Positions 1 through 7,397 are shown, counted from the stretch's first letter. The stretch is DNA of 34,279 nt from Candidatus Omnitrophota bacterium (GCA_023227945.1 JALOCC010000015.1:1-34279); one strand, 5' to 3'. The notes: generated by a model from the sequence alone, not told the origin. Translations and numbers: made by a program.

Positions 1-247
1 CCCTTAGCCTCAAAATCGACCCTCTATACTCCCTGAGACGAAAAGCATAGAGGTCCGTATTAGTGTACCAACGCGGGCATTACGCCTGCGAATAACGGTG
101 CACTAACAGGGGCAGCTAATGCGCTGCCTACACCAGCAAATTGTGGTGTTGCGTTTAAATTTTTGTAAACCCTCACTAACGTAGGAGGCTTACCCGCACG
201 ACATGCAGCCCTTTACCTCATCTATAGGTCGAGTCCCTTTCACCCCC
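1..247 (-). ncRNA. ssrA: tmRNA (transfer-messenger RNA), 5' part, cut by the window edge
   Basis: Read on the minus strand, the RNA starts at 247 with GGGGGTGAAAGGGACTCGAC, which matches the conserved 5' acceptor and D-loop-like end of bacterial tmRNAs. A pseudoknot-rich stretch follows, then AAATTTAAACGCA around 163-150, which is a typical lead-in to a GCA resume codon. That codon lies about 96 nt from the 5' end, close to its position in E. coli (about 90). After the reading frame, a stem formed by GACCTCTAT and ATAGAGGGTC fits a downstream pseudoknot. The 3' tRNA-like domain (T-loop, acceptor, CCA) lies left of position 1, so only roughly two thirds is present. tmRNA with SmpB rescues stalled ribosomes and tags the nascent peptide for proteolysis. 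It is transcribed divergently from the neighbouring foldase gene. Confidence 0.9.
60..152 (-). other. tmRNA tag-peptide reading frame, unusually long and internally duplicated
   Basis: From the likely resume codon GCA (152-150) the frame runs 30 codons to TAA (62-60). It reads ATPQFAGVGSALAA followed by PVSAPLFAGVMPALVH. The first half ends in the usual ALAA degron, but no stop follows; a second similar unit continues and ends in ALVH. FAGV is encoded as ttt gct ggt gta in one copy and ttc gca ggc gta in the other, so wobble bases differ while residues are kept, which supports this frame being translated. The ALAA codons sit in a perfect 6-bp hairpin (111-128, GGCAGC/GCTGCC), roughly where the tag-terminal helix lies in other tmRNAs. 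The exact resume codon is inferred from position and context. Confidence 0.65.
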
Positions 248-282
248 AAATTGCCAAAGATCATTTTTTCCAGTTAGAAAAT

Positions 283-311
283 ACCATAAAATCAACTGGT
301 TTACAAGACAA
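283..311 (-). promoter_or_regulatory. candidate tmRNA promoter
   Basis: On the minus strand TTGTCT (311-306) is followed after 17 nt by TATGGT (288-283), which would start transcription some 30 nt before the mature tmRNA 5' end. A perfect TATAAT (316-311) also lies just upstream but has no good -35 at normal spacing. The assignment is tentative. Confidence 0.35.
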
Positions 312-319
312 TTATAAAA

Positions 320-384
320 GGTTAAGGCTGAGGTTTAGGTTAAGGGTTAATTTCCGCCTCAACCTTAGCCTTAACCTCAACCTT
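320..384. repeat. word palindrome, AACCTTAACC family, copy 1
   Basis: The left half is built from GGTTAAGGCTGAGG and GGTTTAGGTTAAGG. The right half is their inverted counterpart, CCTCAACCTTAGCC and TTAACCTCAACC, around a short AT-rich centre. The element lies between the divergent tmRNA and foldase genes. The same words recur at 13191-13254 after nadC. It could fold into one long imperfect hairpin. Confidence 0.8.
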
Positions 385-433
385 TTCGCAAAAAGTGCTT
401 GAATTTTTTATATTAACCGCTAATATATTTACC

Positions 434-1828
434 ATGCTTAATAAATTCAGGACACATCATAAAAAAATACTCTGGGCGCTGGCAGTCATCATAATCCCTG
501 CCTTTGTCCTTTGGGGCGGCCTTGCCTACATGAAAGAAAAAAACCAAAATGTCGTAGCCAAAGTAGGCGGGCGTTCCATAACTGTCGAAGACATGCGCTA
601 CTATGTAACCATGGCGCAATTGTCCTTTGCTCTGCTCGATATACCGGAGAAAGAAAAGAAAATAACAAAACAAGATGTAATCCAAACTGCCCTTGACGAT
701 ATTCTCCTCTTGTGGAAAGCAAACAAAGACAGGATAAAAGTTAGCGACAGCGAAGTGATTGCCTCAATAAAACAAATTAAGTTTTTTTTAAAAGATGGTA
801 AATTTGAAGTTGAATCTTATAGGCGGCTACTGCGCCAAATGCGCATGGAGCCGCAAATATTTGAAGAATATATAAGAAATTTTTTAAAAATAGAAAAGCT
901 GTACAAAAAATATATACGAATAAACCCTTCGGAGTCAGATGTAAAGAAACTGTACAGGAAAGACACCCAGAAAGCAAAAATATCTTACATTTTTATACCT
1001 TATGACAAATTAAAAGAAGGAATAAAAATACCGGAAAATGAACTGGAAAAATTTTATCAAAAAAATAAATCTATCTTCAAGGAAGAGCCTAAAATAAAAA
1101 TAAAATATGCGGTAATAGTAAATGACGACAAAGAAAAACTGGCTTTAATACGAAATAATTTGAACAACTTAAAAGTTATAGACGACTTAAAAGATAAGTT
1201 TTCCATAGATGTCAAAGAGACCGCATTTATCGGTAAAAAAGACCCCATCGAAGGGTTGGGTTGGCAGCCGGCGATAAACAATATAGCTTTTTCGTTGAAA
1301 TTAAAGAAGATATCCCCCATGCTTGAGACAAGCATTGGTTATATATTTTTAGAGAAAGAAGAAGAAAAAAACGCATTTACGCCTGATTTTGCAGAAGTAA
1401 AGAATAAAGTTGAAGAAACTATAAAAGATAATCTCGCAAAAGAAAAAGCGAAAGTACTTGCAGAAAAGCTTGCTTCCAGAATAGAAAATGAAAACATAAA
1501 AAATATACGAAAGCTTGCGGAACAGGAAAATTGCGATTTTAAGGATACGGATGAATTTAAATATTACGACTACATTGAAGGCCTGGGGCTAAATGAAAAA
1601 GTAAGTAAAATAGTTTTCTCGCTTAAAAAAGAGCAAATCTACCCCTATCCCTTGCTGCTTGGCAAAGGAGCCTACATTATCCAGTTAAAAGATATAAGCT
1701 CAATTGACGAAAAAGATTTTATCGCAAAAAAAGACGAATACCTCGCGCGCCTCAAACAAAGCCTGGAGTTAATGCAAAAATTGCGGCTTCTCTCTCAAAT
1801 CAAAAAAGAATCCAACGCAAGGTTCTAA
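434..1828 (+). CDS. SurA/PpiD-like peptidylprolyl isomerase-type foldase, membrane-anchored
   Basis: A 464-residue protein with a short basic N-terminus (MLNKFRTHHKK) followed by one hydrophobic segment (about residues 11-33), which predicts a membrane anchor with the bulk outside. Residues about 40-180 resemble the helical SurA/PpiD N-terminal chaperone domain, with a VGGRSITVEDMR segment typical of its start. Two weak parvulin-like regions follow (about 200-330 and 350-450, around GLGWQPAINNIAFSLK and IVFSLKKEQIYP), and they look degenerate. Its family helps fold or escort secreted and outer-membrane proteins. I place the start at ATG 434 because the anchor begins there; an in-frame GTG at 395 would add 13 residues unlike the family. 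No clear Shine-Dalgarno is visible. It is the only plus-strand gene in the window. Isomerase activity is uncertain. Confidence 0.75.
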   Translation: MLNKFRTHHKKILWALAVIIIPAFVLWGGLAYMKEKNQNVVAKVGGRSITVEDMRYYVTMAQLSFALLDIPEKEKKITKQDVIQTALDDILLLWKANKDRIKVSDSEVIASIKQIKFFLKDGKFEVESYRRLLRQMRMEPQIFEEYIRNFLKIEKLYKKYIRINPSESDVKKLYRKDTQKAKISYIFIPYDKLKEGIKIPENELEKFYQKNKSIFKEEPKIKIKYAVIVNDDKEKLALIRNNLNNLKVIDDLKDKFSIDVKETAFIGKKDPIEGLGWQPAINNIAFSLKLKKISPMLETSIGYIFLEKEEEKNAFTPDFAEVKNKVEETIKDNLAKEKAKVLAEKLASRIENENIKNIRKLAEQENCDFKDTDEFKYYDYIEGLGLNEKVSKIVFSLKKEQIYPYPLLLGKGAYIIQLKDISSIDEKDFIAKKDEYLARLKQSLELMQKLRLLSQIKKESNARF

Positions 1829-2201
1829 GGCCATCAAATAAATCTCTCCGCTATAAATGGTACGATTCTCTTGAAAAACTTGGTGGGAGGCTTTTGCTCC
1901 AAAGCCACTCTGCTTCGCCCTTCGCGAGCAATTTCCAATGAGGCTTTCTCCTTCACCAGTCAGGCTATAAACTTAGATAAGGCTTCGGAGAACCTCGTCG
2001 CAGGAGCTCCTTCGCCTTAGTCTCCAGAGTAAAATCCGTGGTTCCCATTGAGGATAGATCCTTCGACTCAGTCGCTTCACTCCTTCGCTCAGGATTAATT
2101 CGCATTATCATTTTTCCTGCGCCACTAGCGGCTTGGAAAAATGATGTGCTCATTAAGTGAACCTCCACGACCTTACGGTCATGGTATTTCGGTGGTAAAA
2201 T
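1829..2201. repeat. gene-free hairpin mosaic including REP-like element A
   Basis: I see no credible gene here. Sub-elements include a dyad at about 1977-2019 (TAAGGC..GGAG with CTCC..GCCTTA), a CCTTCGACTC..GCTCAGG word block at 2060-2093, the REP-like element A at 2092-2156 (TTAATTCGCA at one end, TGCTCATTAAG at the other, with ATCATTTTTCC and GGAAAAATGAT as arms), and a small GACCTTACGGTC hairpin near 2168. The gap lies between convergent transcripts (foldase on plus, por operon on minus), so some hairpins may help end transcription from both sides. Confidence 0.6.
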
Positions 2202-2228
2202 AAAAAACCCCGTGCTTTAAGCACAGGG
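2202..2228 (-). terminator. rho-independent terminator of the por operon
   Basis: Reading minus, CCCTGTGC, a TTAAA loop and GCACGGGG form an 8-bp stem with one G-T pair, directly followed by TTTTTT (2207-2202) and more T-rich sequence. It lies about 45 nt after the ferredoxin stop codon. Confidence 0.85.
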
Positions 2229-2274
2229 TAAAATTTGACTAATATAATCTGTTTAACTTAACAAAAGAGCCAAA

Positions 2275-2460
2275 CTAATCTTCCACGGTAATTGCATTAA
2301 CCGGACATTGTGAAGCAACTTCATGTAAATCGCAGCCTGAACACTTATCAGCTTTTACTTTTGCAATACCATCAGAAACCATTTCAAAACAATCAGGGCA
2401 GCTATTAACACACAGCCCGCATCCTACACAAGTGCTTGCATCAACAGTTACTTTTGCCAT
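2275..2460 (-). CDS. small single-cluster ferredoxin
   Basis: A 61-residue protein containing CVGCGLCVNSCP near the N-terminus and CP at about 52-53. This is the CxxCxxC...CP pattern of bacterial [4Fe-4S] ferredoxins such as that of Thermotoga. Three further cysteines (about 21, 41 and 44) might form a disulfide or extra ligands. It is the last gene of the por operon, 22 nt after porB, with a strong AAGGAGAGAGG ribosome site. The simplest role is electron acceptor for the oxidoreductase encoded just upstream, passing low-potential electrons to hydrogenases or biosynthetic enzymes. Partner identity is inferred from position. Confidence 0.9.
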   Translation of the reverse strand: MAKVTVDASTCVGCGLCVNSCPDCFEMVSDGIAKVKADKCSGCDLHEVASQCPVNAITVED

Positions 2461-2482
2461 TTTCCTCTCTCCTTTTTAAAAA

Positions 2483-3403
2483 TTATGCTTCTTTTCTATT
2501 TAACCCGTAATATTCTAAATTTTTATTGGCAGCTTCCTGAAGAGCTTTTAGCGTAGCTTCATCTTTTAAAAGGTGTTTAAACCTGGACTGAAGTTTAACA
2601 TATTCCAAAACCGGCTTAGGTGTCGGGACTTTAAATACACTTGATACTTTACCGAATTCATATTCTACTAACGGATATAGCCCGCATAAAACAGCCGCCT
2701 TAGCCACATCAATCGTTGCGTTTGACGGATGGCCCCAACCTAATGGGCAAGGAACATGGATTTGAATATATTTCGGCCCGCGTATACTTAATGCTTTTTT
2801 TACTTTTCTTTGTAAATCCTGTATGTAGCCAACTGATGCGGAAGCTACATAAGGAATGAAGTGGGCCGCGCATATTTCAATCAGTGGTTTTTTATTTCTC
2901 CAGTTACCATGCCACTTGCTCCCTAGTGGCGAAGTGGTAGTGGATGCGGTAAGCGGAGTCAAACCGCTACGCTGTATGCCTGTATTCATATAAGCTTCGT
3001 TATCGTAGCATACATATAAAATGTCATGCCCTCTTTCAAGCATGCCAGATAAAGCCTGCATTCCGATATCGGCAGTTCCGCCGTCACCGCCCTGTGCGAT
3101 AACTCGGATATTATCAATTTTACCCAAATATCGTAAAGCTGCCTCAACCCCTGAAGCAAGAGCAGAAGAATTCTCAAACAAAGAATGAATCCATGGCGTG
3201 CGCCAGGCTGATTCAGGCGCTTTTGTAGAAAACACCTCAAGGCATCCTGTCGAATTTGCAATCATTGTATCTTTTCCGGCAACGTCTGCAACAATCCTCG
3301 CAGCAAGCGACTGGCCGCATCCTGCGCAGGCAGTATGCCCGGAAACAAACAAATGCTCCTCGAAATGGCTTGCTTGAAAGTGCCCTAAATCTTGTTCAGA
3401 CAT
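2483..3403 (-). CDS. porB: pyruvate (2-oxoacid):ferredoxin oxidoreductase, beta subunit
   Basis: A 306-residue protein with the beta-subunit hallmarks: HTACAGCG near residues 23-30 and a further Cys in NSTGC (about 54) plus VPCPLGWG (about 220), the usual four ligands of the cluster nearest the cofactor. The thiamine pyrophosphate motif GDGGTADIG is followed by YDNEAYMNTG. With porA it oxidatively decarboxylates pyruvate (or a related 2-oxoacid) with CoA to acetyl-CoA, CO2 and reduced ferredoxin. Its start overlaps the porA end by 8 nt, and an AAGAGGA ribosome site lies inside porA. Substrate cannot be settled from sequence, but the order gamma-delta-alpha-beta resembles pyruvate enzymes of thermophilic bacteria. 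Confidence 0.92.
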   Translation of the reverse strand: MSEQDLGHFQASHFEEHLFVSGHTACAGCGQSLAARIVADVAGKDTMIANSTGCLEVFSTKAPESAWRTPWIHSLFENSSALASGVEAALRYLGKIDNIRVIAQGGDGGTADIGMQALSGMLERGHDILYVCYDNEAYMNTGIQRSGLTPLTASTTTSPLGSKWHGNWRNKKPLIEICAAHFIPYVASASVGYIQDLQRKVKKALSIRGPKYIQIHVPCPLGWGHPSNATIDVAKAAVLCGLYPLVEYEFGKVSSVFKVPTPKPVLEYVKLQSRFKHLLKDEATLKALQEAANKNLEYYGLNRKEA

Positions 3404-4571
3404 AAAATTCCTCTTTTAATAAAGACTGGTTGATGTTTAAAAATTCGCAGCGGACATCTTTTGTCTTGGAAATATCTACCATATCTTTAATGGTTTGAAT
3501 TGTAATATCCCTTCCTCCTAGGCCTGCCACAAAGCCGCTCACTTTCGGTTTTTTGTTAGCAAAAAGCGATTTTACTTCTGTATATAACGGGCCTTCGCTG
3601 CCTAATGAAATTGATTTATCAAGCACAAGAACTTTGCTTACATTTTTTAGAGCATCAAAAATTGTATCTTTTGGAAATGGCCGGTATGAAATAACTCTCA
3701 ATAAGCCTATTTTCTTTCCTTTTTCTCTTTGACTGTCTACATAATCTTTTATCGTGCCGCAAACAGATCCCATAGCAACGATTGCAGTTTTTGCATCTTC
3801 GAGTTTATAACTTTCAACCAGGCTTAGCCCCTTTCTTCCAAACACAGACTCAAACTCTTTTCCGATTTCAGGCATTAAGCCTAATGTTTCTTCCAATGTT
3901 TTATGAACCGAGTAACGCGCTTCAAGATATACTGAAGGGTCTCCTAAAAGCCCGAAACTCATAGGATTTTCAACATCTAATTTATAGGGCGCTTTATATG
4001 GAGGCAAGAATTTATCTACTAGTTCCCCTGAAGGAACATCAACAGTTTCCATTCCATGCGTTAATATAAAACCGTCCATATTTACCATAATCGGAAGCAT
4101 AACGCATGGATTTTCCCCAAGCTTGTATGCCTGTAAGGTAAAATCAAGCGCTTCCTGATTATTCTCTGCGTAAATTTGCACCCAGCCGCTGTCACGAAGA
4201 GATATTGCGTCCTGTTGGTCATTCCATATATTGATAGGAGCAGAAAGTGCGCGGTTTGCACAAACCATAACCACAGGAAAACGCATTCCTGCTATATTAA
4301 ACAATACTTCGCTCATGTATATAAGCCCCTGCGAACTTGTTGCGGTAAAAACTCGGACTCCCGTTGCAACAGCGCCTAAAACAACAGTTGCCGCTGAATG
4401 TTCACTTTCAACATTTACAAATTGCGAATCCATTTCTCCGGTTGCGACAAAATCAGCAAGCCGCTCAACAATATGCGTTTGCGGAGTAATAGGGTAGGCG
4501 GATATAACTCCGGGCTTACAAAGTTTTACTGCTTCGGCTACAGCAAAAGAACCTTCAAGGAATTGTCTCAT
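3396..4571 (-). CDS. porA: pyruvate (2-oxoacid):ferredoxin oxidoreductase, alpha subunit
   Basis: A 391-residue protein with the alpha-subunit signature SAYPITPQTHIVE near the N-terminus, VNVESEHSAATVVLGA and TATSSQGL. These residues contact the cofactor and substrate across the alpha-beta interface. The C-terminal part (about 260-370) matches the transketolase C-like domain, including VLVLDKSISLGSEGPLY. The ATG overlaps the porD stop as ATGA, so the two are probably translationally coupled. The length is normal for the four-subunit family and no defect is seen. Confidence 0.93.
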   Translation of the reverse strand: MRQFLEGSFAVAEAVKLCKPGVISAYPITPQTHIVERLADFVATGEMDSQFVNVESEHSAATVVLGAVATGVRVFTATSSQGLIYMSEVLFNIAGMRFPVVMVCANRALSAPINIWNDQQDAISLRDSGWVQIYAENNQEALDFTLQAYKLGENPCVMLPIMVNMDGFILTHGMETVDVPSGELVDKFLPPYKAPYKLDVENPMSFGLLGDPSVYLEARYSVHKTLEETLGLMPEIGKEFESVFGRKGLSLVESYKLEDAKTAIVAMGSVCGTIKDYVDSQREKGKKIGLLRVISYRPFPKDTIFDALKNVSKVLVLDKSISLGSEGPLYTEVKSLFANKKPKVSGFVAGLGGRDITIQTIKDMVDISKTKDVRCEFLNINQSLLKEEFYV

Positions 4572-4828
4572 TTCTCTTCTTCTCCAGTCATTTCGATGTC
4601 TTTTTTAGGGCAAATAAATACACAGAGTCCGCAGCCTTTGCAATATGCATAATCTGCCTTATAAGTATTTTTTTCTTTTCCTTCTATACAGCTTTCCGGA
4701 CAAACCAGCTTACAAAGGCCACAAGCGATACATTCTTTACGTAAAAATTTTGGCCGCTTTCCAGCGCGCCAAGAACCGGTTAAATTTTTCTTTGAAGAAC
4801 CTGGTTTTGCAATTAGTGGCCCAAACAT
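4568..4828 (-). CDS. porD: 2-oxoacid:ferredoxin oxidoreductase, delta (ferredoxin-like) subunit
   Basis: An 86-residue protein with two classical [4Fe-4S] motifs, CIACGLCKLVCPESC and CKGCGLCVFICP. It forms the 2x[4Fe-4S] delta subunit that conducts electrons from the catalytic core to external ferredoxin. I choose ATG 4828 (MFGPLIAKPG), which gives a normal delta-subunit N-terminus. An upstream in-frame ATG would add residues (ICILVIGY) that are simply the adjoining repeat translated. No good Shine-Dalgarno precedes the start, and about 165 nt filled by a word palindrome separate it from porG, unlike the tight spacing in the rest of the operon. Confidence 0.9.
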   Translation of the reverse strand: MFGPLIAKPGSSKKNLTGSWRAGKRPKFLRKECIACGLCKLVCPESCIEGKEKNTYKADYAYCKGCGLCVFICPKKDIEMTGEEEK

Positions 4829-4847
4829 ATGTTTTATTATATTTTTT

Positions 4848-4992
4848 AAATAACCAATAACCAAGATACAAATTCCAAACAAATTTCAATATTCAATAAA
4901 CAATAACCAAACCGTATAGCTGTTTTTTGTTTGGTTATTGGAAATTGGTCATTGGTCATTGTTTGGTTATTGGAAATTGGAACTTGGTTATT
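4848..4992. repeat. word palindrome, GGTTATTGG family, copy 1 (inside the por operon)
   Basis: About 145 bp. The left arm is AATAACCAATAACCAAG and variants (ATTCCAAAC, CAATAACC). The right arm is GTTTGGTTATTGG, AATTGGTCATTGG and repeats. The two halves are inverted copies, so the RNA could form one long imperfect hairpin. Its first 24 bases are identical to the start of the copy at 11071-11208. It fills the porG-porD gap. Confidence 0.9.
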
Positions 4993-4993
4993 T

Positions 4994-5536
4994 TTAAGCT
5001 ACTGCCTCGTACCCTCTTTTAATAGCCTCTATATTCTTTTCTAAAACTTCGGGCTTTGCAGCAAATCTGCCCCTGACAGCTTTATTAATTGAATCAAGAC
5101 TAACGTCTCCGCTTATTTTAGCAAATGCGCCCAATAAAACTGTGTTCGTGAAAGGTTTGCCGATAGTTTCTAAGGCTATTTTTTCCGCAAGAATTTTAAC
5201 AAGCGTAATGCCTTTTGGTTTTTCTTCTATATCCGAATCATTTCTTATGGCAACCATAGCAACACCACCCTTTTTCATTCCCGAAAAACACTTTTCGCTT
5301 TTAATAAGAGTGGGGTCTATCACAATAACATAATCCGGGTTATATATCTGCGAACGAAGCCTTACGGGCTTTGTATCAAATCTTAAAAAAGCGTTCATCG
5401 GCGCACCCATACGCGCGGCTCCGAAGCTTGGAAAAGCATAAGCATAAATTTCCTGGAAGAAAAAAGCTTCACCCAATATTGCTGCTGTAGTTATGGCGCC
5501 CTGGCCTGCCCTGGCAAATATTTTTACTTCTTTCAC
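4994..5536 (-). CDS. porG: 2-oxoacid:ferredoxin oxidoreductase, gamma subunit
   Basis: A 180-residue protein starting MKEVKIFARAGQGAITTA, the glycine-rich opening of the gamma (catalytic domain III) subunit, with FPSFGAARMGAP a little further on. The subunit binds CoA and completes the heterotetramer. The start is GTG at 5536, chosen because a GGAGG (5550-5546) sits 9 nt upstream. It is the first gene of the operon. A 12-bp dyad with one mismatch lies about 55 nt upstream and may be regulatory. The stop TAA is followed after 3 nt by the repeat-borne TAACCAAG. Confidence 0.92.
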   Translation of the reverse strand: MKEVKIFARAGQGAITTAAILGEAFFFQEIYAYAFPSFGAARMGAPMNAFLRFDTKPVRLRSQIYNPDYVIVIDPTLIKSEKCFSGMKKGGVAMVAIRNDSDIEEKPKGITLVKILAEKIALETIGKPFTNTVLLGAFAKISGDVSLDSINKAVRGRFAAKPEVLEKNIEAIKRGYEAVA

Positions 5537-5589
5537 TGCGTGAAACCTCCGTAAACTTATTGCTAATCTGAATGAATATTGTGGAATTA

Positions 5590-5629
5590 TTATCCATTAG
5601 AAAGTTAAGCATAAATATCTAACGGATAA
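5590..5629. promoter_or_regulatory. inverted repeat upstream of the por operon, possible operator
   Basis: TTATCCATTAGA (5590-5601) and TCTAACGGATAA (5618-5629) are inverted copies with a single mismatch and a 16-nt spacer. The dyad lies between the end of the HD-GYP gene and porG. No T-run follows on either strand, so a terminator is unlikely; an operator or RNA hairpin is possible. Confidence 0.4.
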
Positions 5630-5709
5630 CAAGAAAGAAAAATATATCACAAAAAGGAAAAAAGGCAAGAAAAAAATTGTAGGTAATTATACTGATCGAC
5701 AATTGATGT

Positions 5710-7059
5710 TTAATTATCTTTCCAGAATACCTTATCGCCGTTTTTCTTTATTAAGCTTAATGCAACATCGACTATTCTGGAATCATACCGCGCTCCGCGG
5801 CCACAAGACAATTCCTTACTTGCATTAACAATCCCCAAGGCTTCCCTGTAAGGCCGATGTTGGGTCATCGACTCAAGAACATCACTAACCGCCAGAATTC
5901 GTGCTTCAAACAAAATTTCATCACCTTTTAACTTACGTGGGTAACCTGAACCATCAAGGCGCTCATGATGCTGATATATGGTTTCTGATAAAGGAAAAGG
6001 AAATTCTATATCCTTGATAAGGTCATAACAATTTTTGGCATGCTGCTGTATAAGGCTGTATTCCAAATCGCTTAACTTCCCTGGCTTATTCAATATATCT
6101 AAAGGTATGCTTATTTTGCCCAAATCGTGCAGTTCACCGGCAAGCCTTATCCCTAAAAGACGGTTCTCATCCCAGTTTAATTCTTTGGCAATAATCTCAG
6201 CTATATTTGCCACGTGACGCGTGTGGCTGAAAGTGTAAGGATCCCGCATCTCAAGAGCTTTTCCCAATATTTTTAGTGTATTTATAAGCATCAAAAGCCT
6301 TTCCTTCTCAAGATTGGCATAAGCTGTCATATCGCGAGTAATGCCCATTGTCCCGATAATTTTAGCATTTTTATCGTACATGGGAATTTTTGTAGTAATT
6401 GCCTGATTCCAGGTGCCATCAGGTAAAAGTGTGCGCTCAATTTTTCCTATTATCGGTTTACCCGTATTTAAAACGTGATTGTCGTCTACGCTCATCTGGT
6501 GCGCTTGCTGTGCCGGGAAAAAATCAAAATCGGTTTTTCCAACTATCTCTTCAGGCTTAAGCCCCACGCCTTGCGCATAGAATTTATTTACTTTTATTAT
6601 ACGGTTGTTACGGTCTTTAAAATACATCGCATCCGGAAGATTATCCAAGAGCCCCTGCAAAAGGTCTCTTTCCATAGACAAATTACCTTCCATCTCTTTA
6701 TGCGTAGAAATGTTTTCAATTATTCCCTCCAGATATTCTTTCTTATCGCGGGATACAACCAACGAGCAGGTTATCGCAACCCATAAATTTTTACCGCTAA
6801 GCGTTTTAAAAACTGCTTCGAAGAAGTTTACTTTTCCATCTATACGCACACGCCTGAAAAATTCGTCGCGTTCGGAAAGATTTACGAAAAAATTTGCCAA
6901 TCTAACTTTTTTAAACTCGCGGCTGGAATTAACTCCAAGTATTTTGGAAAACGCAGAATTTACGATGATAAATCTTTCCTGCGGGAGGAAGGCGTATTTA
7001 AAAAGACCTATGCCTAGATTGTCTGCACTGGATATATTAAGATAAAATTTGTCTTTCAC
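5710..7059 (-). CDS. PAS-PAS-HD-GYP protein, probable cyclic-di-GMP phosphodiesterase
   Basis: A 449-residue soluble protein. Residues about 10-120 and 135-250 are PAS domains (the second with MYFKDRNNRIIKVN and GKTDFDFFP), each followed by a typical PAC-like end (GIIENIS, GTMGITRDM). Residues about 265-445 form an HD-GYP domain: metal-binding HD at 311-312 in ELHDLGK, and HHERLDGSGYP at 364-374. The domain normally linearises cyclic-di-GMP, with the PAS pair sensing a ligand or redox state. Conserved metal residues look intact, although VSDVLESM replaces the more usual ADVFDAM. The start is GTG 7059 with a G-rich site (GGAAGGGCGGGG) immediately upstream, and that site is one arm of a long hairpin. 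It appears monocistronic. Confidence 0.9.
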   Translation of the reverse strand: MKDKFYLNISSADNLGIGLFKYAFLPQERFIIVNSAFSKILGVNSSREFKKVRLANFFVNLSERDEFFRRVRIDGKVNFFEAVFKTLSGKNLWVAITCSLVVSRDKKEYLEGIIENISTHKEMEGNLSMERDLLQGLLDNLPDAMYFKDRNNRIIKVNKFYAQGVGLKPEEIVGKTDFDFFPAQQAHQMSVDDNHVLNTGKPIIGKIERTLLPDGTWNQAITTKIPMYDKNAKIIGTMGITRDMTAYANLEKERLLMLINTLKILGKALEMRDPYTFSHTRHVANIAEIIAKELNWDENRLLGIRLAGELHDLGKISIPLDILNKPGKLSDLEYSLIQQHAKNCYDLIKDIEFPFPLSETIYQHHERLDGSGYPRKLKGDEILFEARILAVSDVLESMTQHRPYREALGIVNASKELSCGRGARYDSRIVDVALSLIKKNGDKVFWKDN

Positions 7060-7166
7060 CCCGCCCTTCCTTTTTCAAAATTATTATCCTTACCCCCATT
7101 GTTAAGTTTGCGCCAATTTATTATTTTTTTATAGATAATCATAATGTGTTTTTGGAAGGGCGGGGT
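7058..7166 (-). promoter_or_regulatory. 5' leader able to sequester the HD-GYP ribosome site
   Basis: ACCCCGCCCTTCC (7058-7070) and GGAAGGGCGGGGT (7154-7166) are perfect 13-bp inverted copies 83 nt apart. In the mRNA, the upstream copy could pair with the purine-rich ribosome site plus the GT of the GTG start. The 83-nt loop holds GGCGCAAAC and AATGGGGGTAAGG segments that could form an alternative fold. I could not match it to a known riboswitch. Confidence 0.5.
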
Positions 7167-7256
7167 TCATTTGCCGCCACGGATTAAAAACCACCCAATT
7201 ATACCACTTAATGGTAAAAAGAAAAGGCTATGTTAATAACGAGGGCTCAAGTTTGC

Positions 7257-7330
7257 GTGTCGCGTCATTACCCCCTTTCGGGGGTAATTCGACTAAGCAC
7301 TTTTCGGTGTTTCCCGCCGAAAAGTGCAAG
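7257..7330. repeat. two perfect hairpins between groEL and the HD-GYP gene
   Basis: TTACCCCC, a TTTC loop and GGGGGTAA lie at about 7268-7287. GCACTTTTCGG and CCGAAAAGTGC lie at about 7298-7328 around a short centre. Neither is followed by a T-run. They add to a cluster of at least five hairpins in this 439-nt gap, which holds no convincing gene. Confidence 0.6.
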
Positions 7331-7337
7331 TCTCATT

Positions 7338-7371
7338 AAAAGAAAAACCCCCGTTAAATTAATAACGGGGG
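7338..7371 (-). terminator. rho-independent terminator of groESL
   Basis: On minus, CCCCCGTTA, a 6-nt AT loop and TAACGGGGG form a perfect 9-bp stem (7371-7348) followed by TTTTTCTTTT. It lies about 130 nt beyond the groEL stop, after the REP-like element. Confidence 0.9.
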
Positions 7372-7397
7372 CTTGTAAATTTCTTCCGTGGCTTTCA

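Noticed and set aside
1965..2168. Minus-strand 67-codon frame in the hairpin mosaic
   Set aside because: It consists of REP-like and CCTTCGACTC repeat sequence with no ribosome site or protein-like features.
4829..4882. Longer N-terminus for porD starting in the palindrome
   Set aside because: The extra residues (ICILVIGY) are the GGTTATTGG repeat translated; the family start fits ATG 4828.
4848..4992. CRISPR array
   Set aside because: The repeats are short, irregular and inverted about a centre, with no uniform spacers and no cas genes nearby.
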